This document shows positions 7,530 to 8,246 of a DNA stretch of 8,246 nt, in pieces; positions within the stretch are counted from its first letter, which is position 1, and each line of letters starts with the position of its first letter. The notes under the pieces were generated by a model, which was not told the DNA's origin, ran no database searches, and worked only from the letters and a program-made list of their open reading frames with translations. The stretch covers positions 1 to 8,246 of the forward strand of contig JAJRZV010000053.1 of the NCBI GenBank assembly GCA_024275095.1, written 5' to 3'. A program made the translations under genes and the position numbers. This stretch comes from a bacterium (GTDB taxonomy: Bacteria; JAJRZV01).

Positions 7530-7892
7530 ATGTCCCGAATTGAAAGAATTGAACTTTATCACGTATCCGTCCCTTTACCTGCACCGTTTTATCCATCCTG
7601 GATTCCGGGATATCCACAACGGGAAAATCGTTTAACCCTCATCAGGCTTTTGACCTCGGATGGGATCGAAGGAATAAGCGCGGGGCCGGCATTCAGCAGG
7701 GAACGAGAAGGTATAGGAAGCGTGTTGGGTCCCTACCTTCTCGGGATAAGAAGTAATGACTTAGAAACAGTGCGTCAGCGGCTGCGGGAATTATCGTATC
7801 TCGGACTGAGAAATCCATGGATAGAACCGGCTTTCTGGGACATCCTGGCAAAAGAAAAAGGACTGCCTCTTTACAGAGTGCTCAATCCTTAA
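7530..7892 (+). CDS. Mandelate racemase/muconate lactonizing enzyme family protein, N-terminal capping domain, ended by an in-frame TAA
   Basis: 120 residues forming the N-terminal capping domain of an enolase-superfamily enzyme. It begins with the typical first strand (MSRIERIELYHVSVPLP). A second strand (RLTLIRLLTSDGIEGI) follows, and a helix ends in PAFWDILAKEKGLPLYRVL, the usual lead-in to the barrel. TAA at 7890-7892 then stops the frame, although the same frame continues with barrel sequence. Known members use the capping domain to shape substrate specificity and need the barrel for metal binding and catalysis. This fragment alone should therefore be inactive. There is no Shine-Dalgarno sequence; a -10-like box ends eight bases before the ATG, so the mRNA may be leaderless. 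The gene is divergent from the envelope operon and nothing visible links the two functionally. The stop may be a true mutation, a sequencing error, or a read-through site. Confidence 0.7.
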   Translation: MSRIERIELYHVSVPLPAPFYPSWIPGYPQRENRLTLIRLLTSDGIEGISAGPAFSREREGIGSVLGPYLLGIRSNDLETVRQRLRELSYLGLRNPWIEPAFWDILAKEKGLPLYRVLNP

Positions 7893-8246
7893 TGTGGTGT
7901 AATAGAGAGTGCCCGCGTATATGCGTCAACCGGAGAGTTGCGAACAGCATCAGAACGAGATTCATATCTGCAGCAGGTTGCGGATATGGGTATTGATACG
8001 GTAAAACTCCGCGTCCATTTCCCCAGCCTTCGGGAAGATATTTCCATGGTAAACGAAATGGTTCAACGATACGGGAGTACTTTCCACTTCGGTGTCGACG
8101 CCAATCAGGGGTGGCCAGTCTCAATTATTAAAAAAAGTCCGACCTGGGACTTGAACCGTGCAGTGGAATTTGCAAAAGCATGTGGTGAGATGAATATCCA
8201 GTGGTTGGAAGAACCTTTGGATATGAACGATTACCAGGCTCTTTCA
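7893..8246 (+). pseudogene. Barrel domain of the same enolase-superfamily gene, continuing in frame after the TAA (right edge truncated)
   Basis: 118 codons are open in exactly the same frame as the preceding 120-residue part. They start CGVIESARVYASTGEL, the first strand of the modified TIM barrel. TVKLRVHF follows, with the K-x-R at the end of the second strand where general-acid/base lysines usually lie. Next comes VDANQGW, whose Asp is the first metal ligand. WLEEPLD supplies the second metal ligand (first Glu of EEP). Between the two lies a segment of about 11 extra residues compared with mandelate racemase, containing PTWDLNRA. These motifs are intact, so the only visible lesion is the single stop codon, which suggests a recent mutation or a sequence error rather than an old pseudogene. 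The third metal ligand would lie beyond the window. No convincing internal start lets this part be a separate gene. The substrate cannot be named. Confidence 0.65.

Noticed and set aside
7890-7892. Genetic-code reassignment of TAA to a sense codon
   Set aside because: TAA ends the barrel gene at 5954 and the lipoprotein gene at 1832 at sensible C-termini, so TAA is a normal stop here.
7882-8124. 80-codon open frame on the minus strand
   Set aside because: It is antisense to the enolase barrel sequence with DAN and other family motifs; no family features or ribosome binding site support it.
7893-8246. Frameshift rather than a nonsense codon in the enolase gene
   Set aside because: Codon phase is identical on both sides of the TAA, so one substitution explains the break and no insertion or deletion is needed.

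Overview
The window suggests a diderm (Gram-negative type) bacterium of unassigned phylum. The evidence is a protein with a signal peptide, TPR region and outer-membrane-type beta-barrel that ends in phenylalanine, a lipobox lipoprotein, and a secreted FecR-domain protein. Base composition is moderate and looks even by eye. No phage, IS, CRISPR, tRNA or rRNA sequence was seen, and the lineage cannot be named from this sequence.

Layout. Positions 1-7378 are filled by four genes on the minus strand, read from right to left. (1) 7378-5954 is a TPR plus predicted 14-strand outer-membrane barrel protein. (2) 5967-5119 is a secreted FecR-domain protein. (3) 5122-1832 is a 1096-residue lipoprotein with two beta-sandwich modules and roughly 11-12 NHL-like propeller blades. 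(4) 1762 to the left edge is a membrane protein with a PqqD-like start, an M50-peptidase-like membrane region that has lost its metal motifs, and two cyclic-nucleotide-binding domains. The first three genes overlap (14 bp, then 4 bp). The fourth follows after 69 bp with no visible terminator, so a single operon is likely. A sigma70-like promoter (7469-7442) and a CRP-like palindrome (7402-7417) precede it.

The 151-bp intergenic region 7379-7529 separates this operon from a divergent plus-strand gene of the enolase superfamily (mandelate racemase/muconate lactonizing enzyme type). That gene has an extended -10 box almost on top of its ATG, which suggests a leaderless transcript. It is interrupted by an in-frame TAA at 7890-7892, exactly between the capping domain and the TIM barrel. 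The same reading frame continues with recognisable metal-ligand motifs to the right edge.

How the genes may work together (inference): the barrel protein could export or anchor the propeller lipoprotein at the outer membrane, with the FecR-domain protein as a periplasmic partner. The cNMP-binding membrane protein could link the assembly to cytoplasmic nucleotide second messengers. The architecture of the barrel protein (TPR followed by about 14 strands, next to a lipoprotein) recalls Slam surface-lipoprotein translocators, but homology is not demonstrated here.
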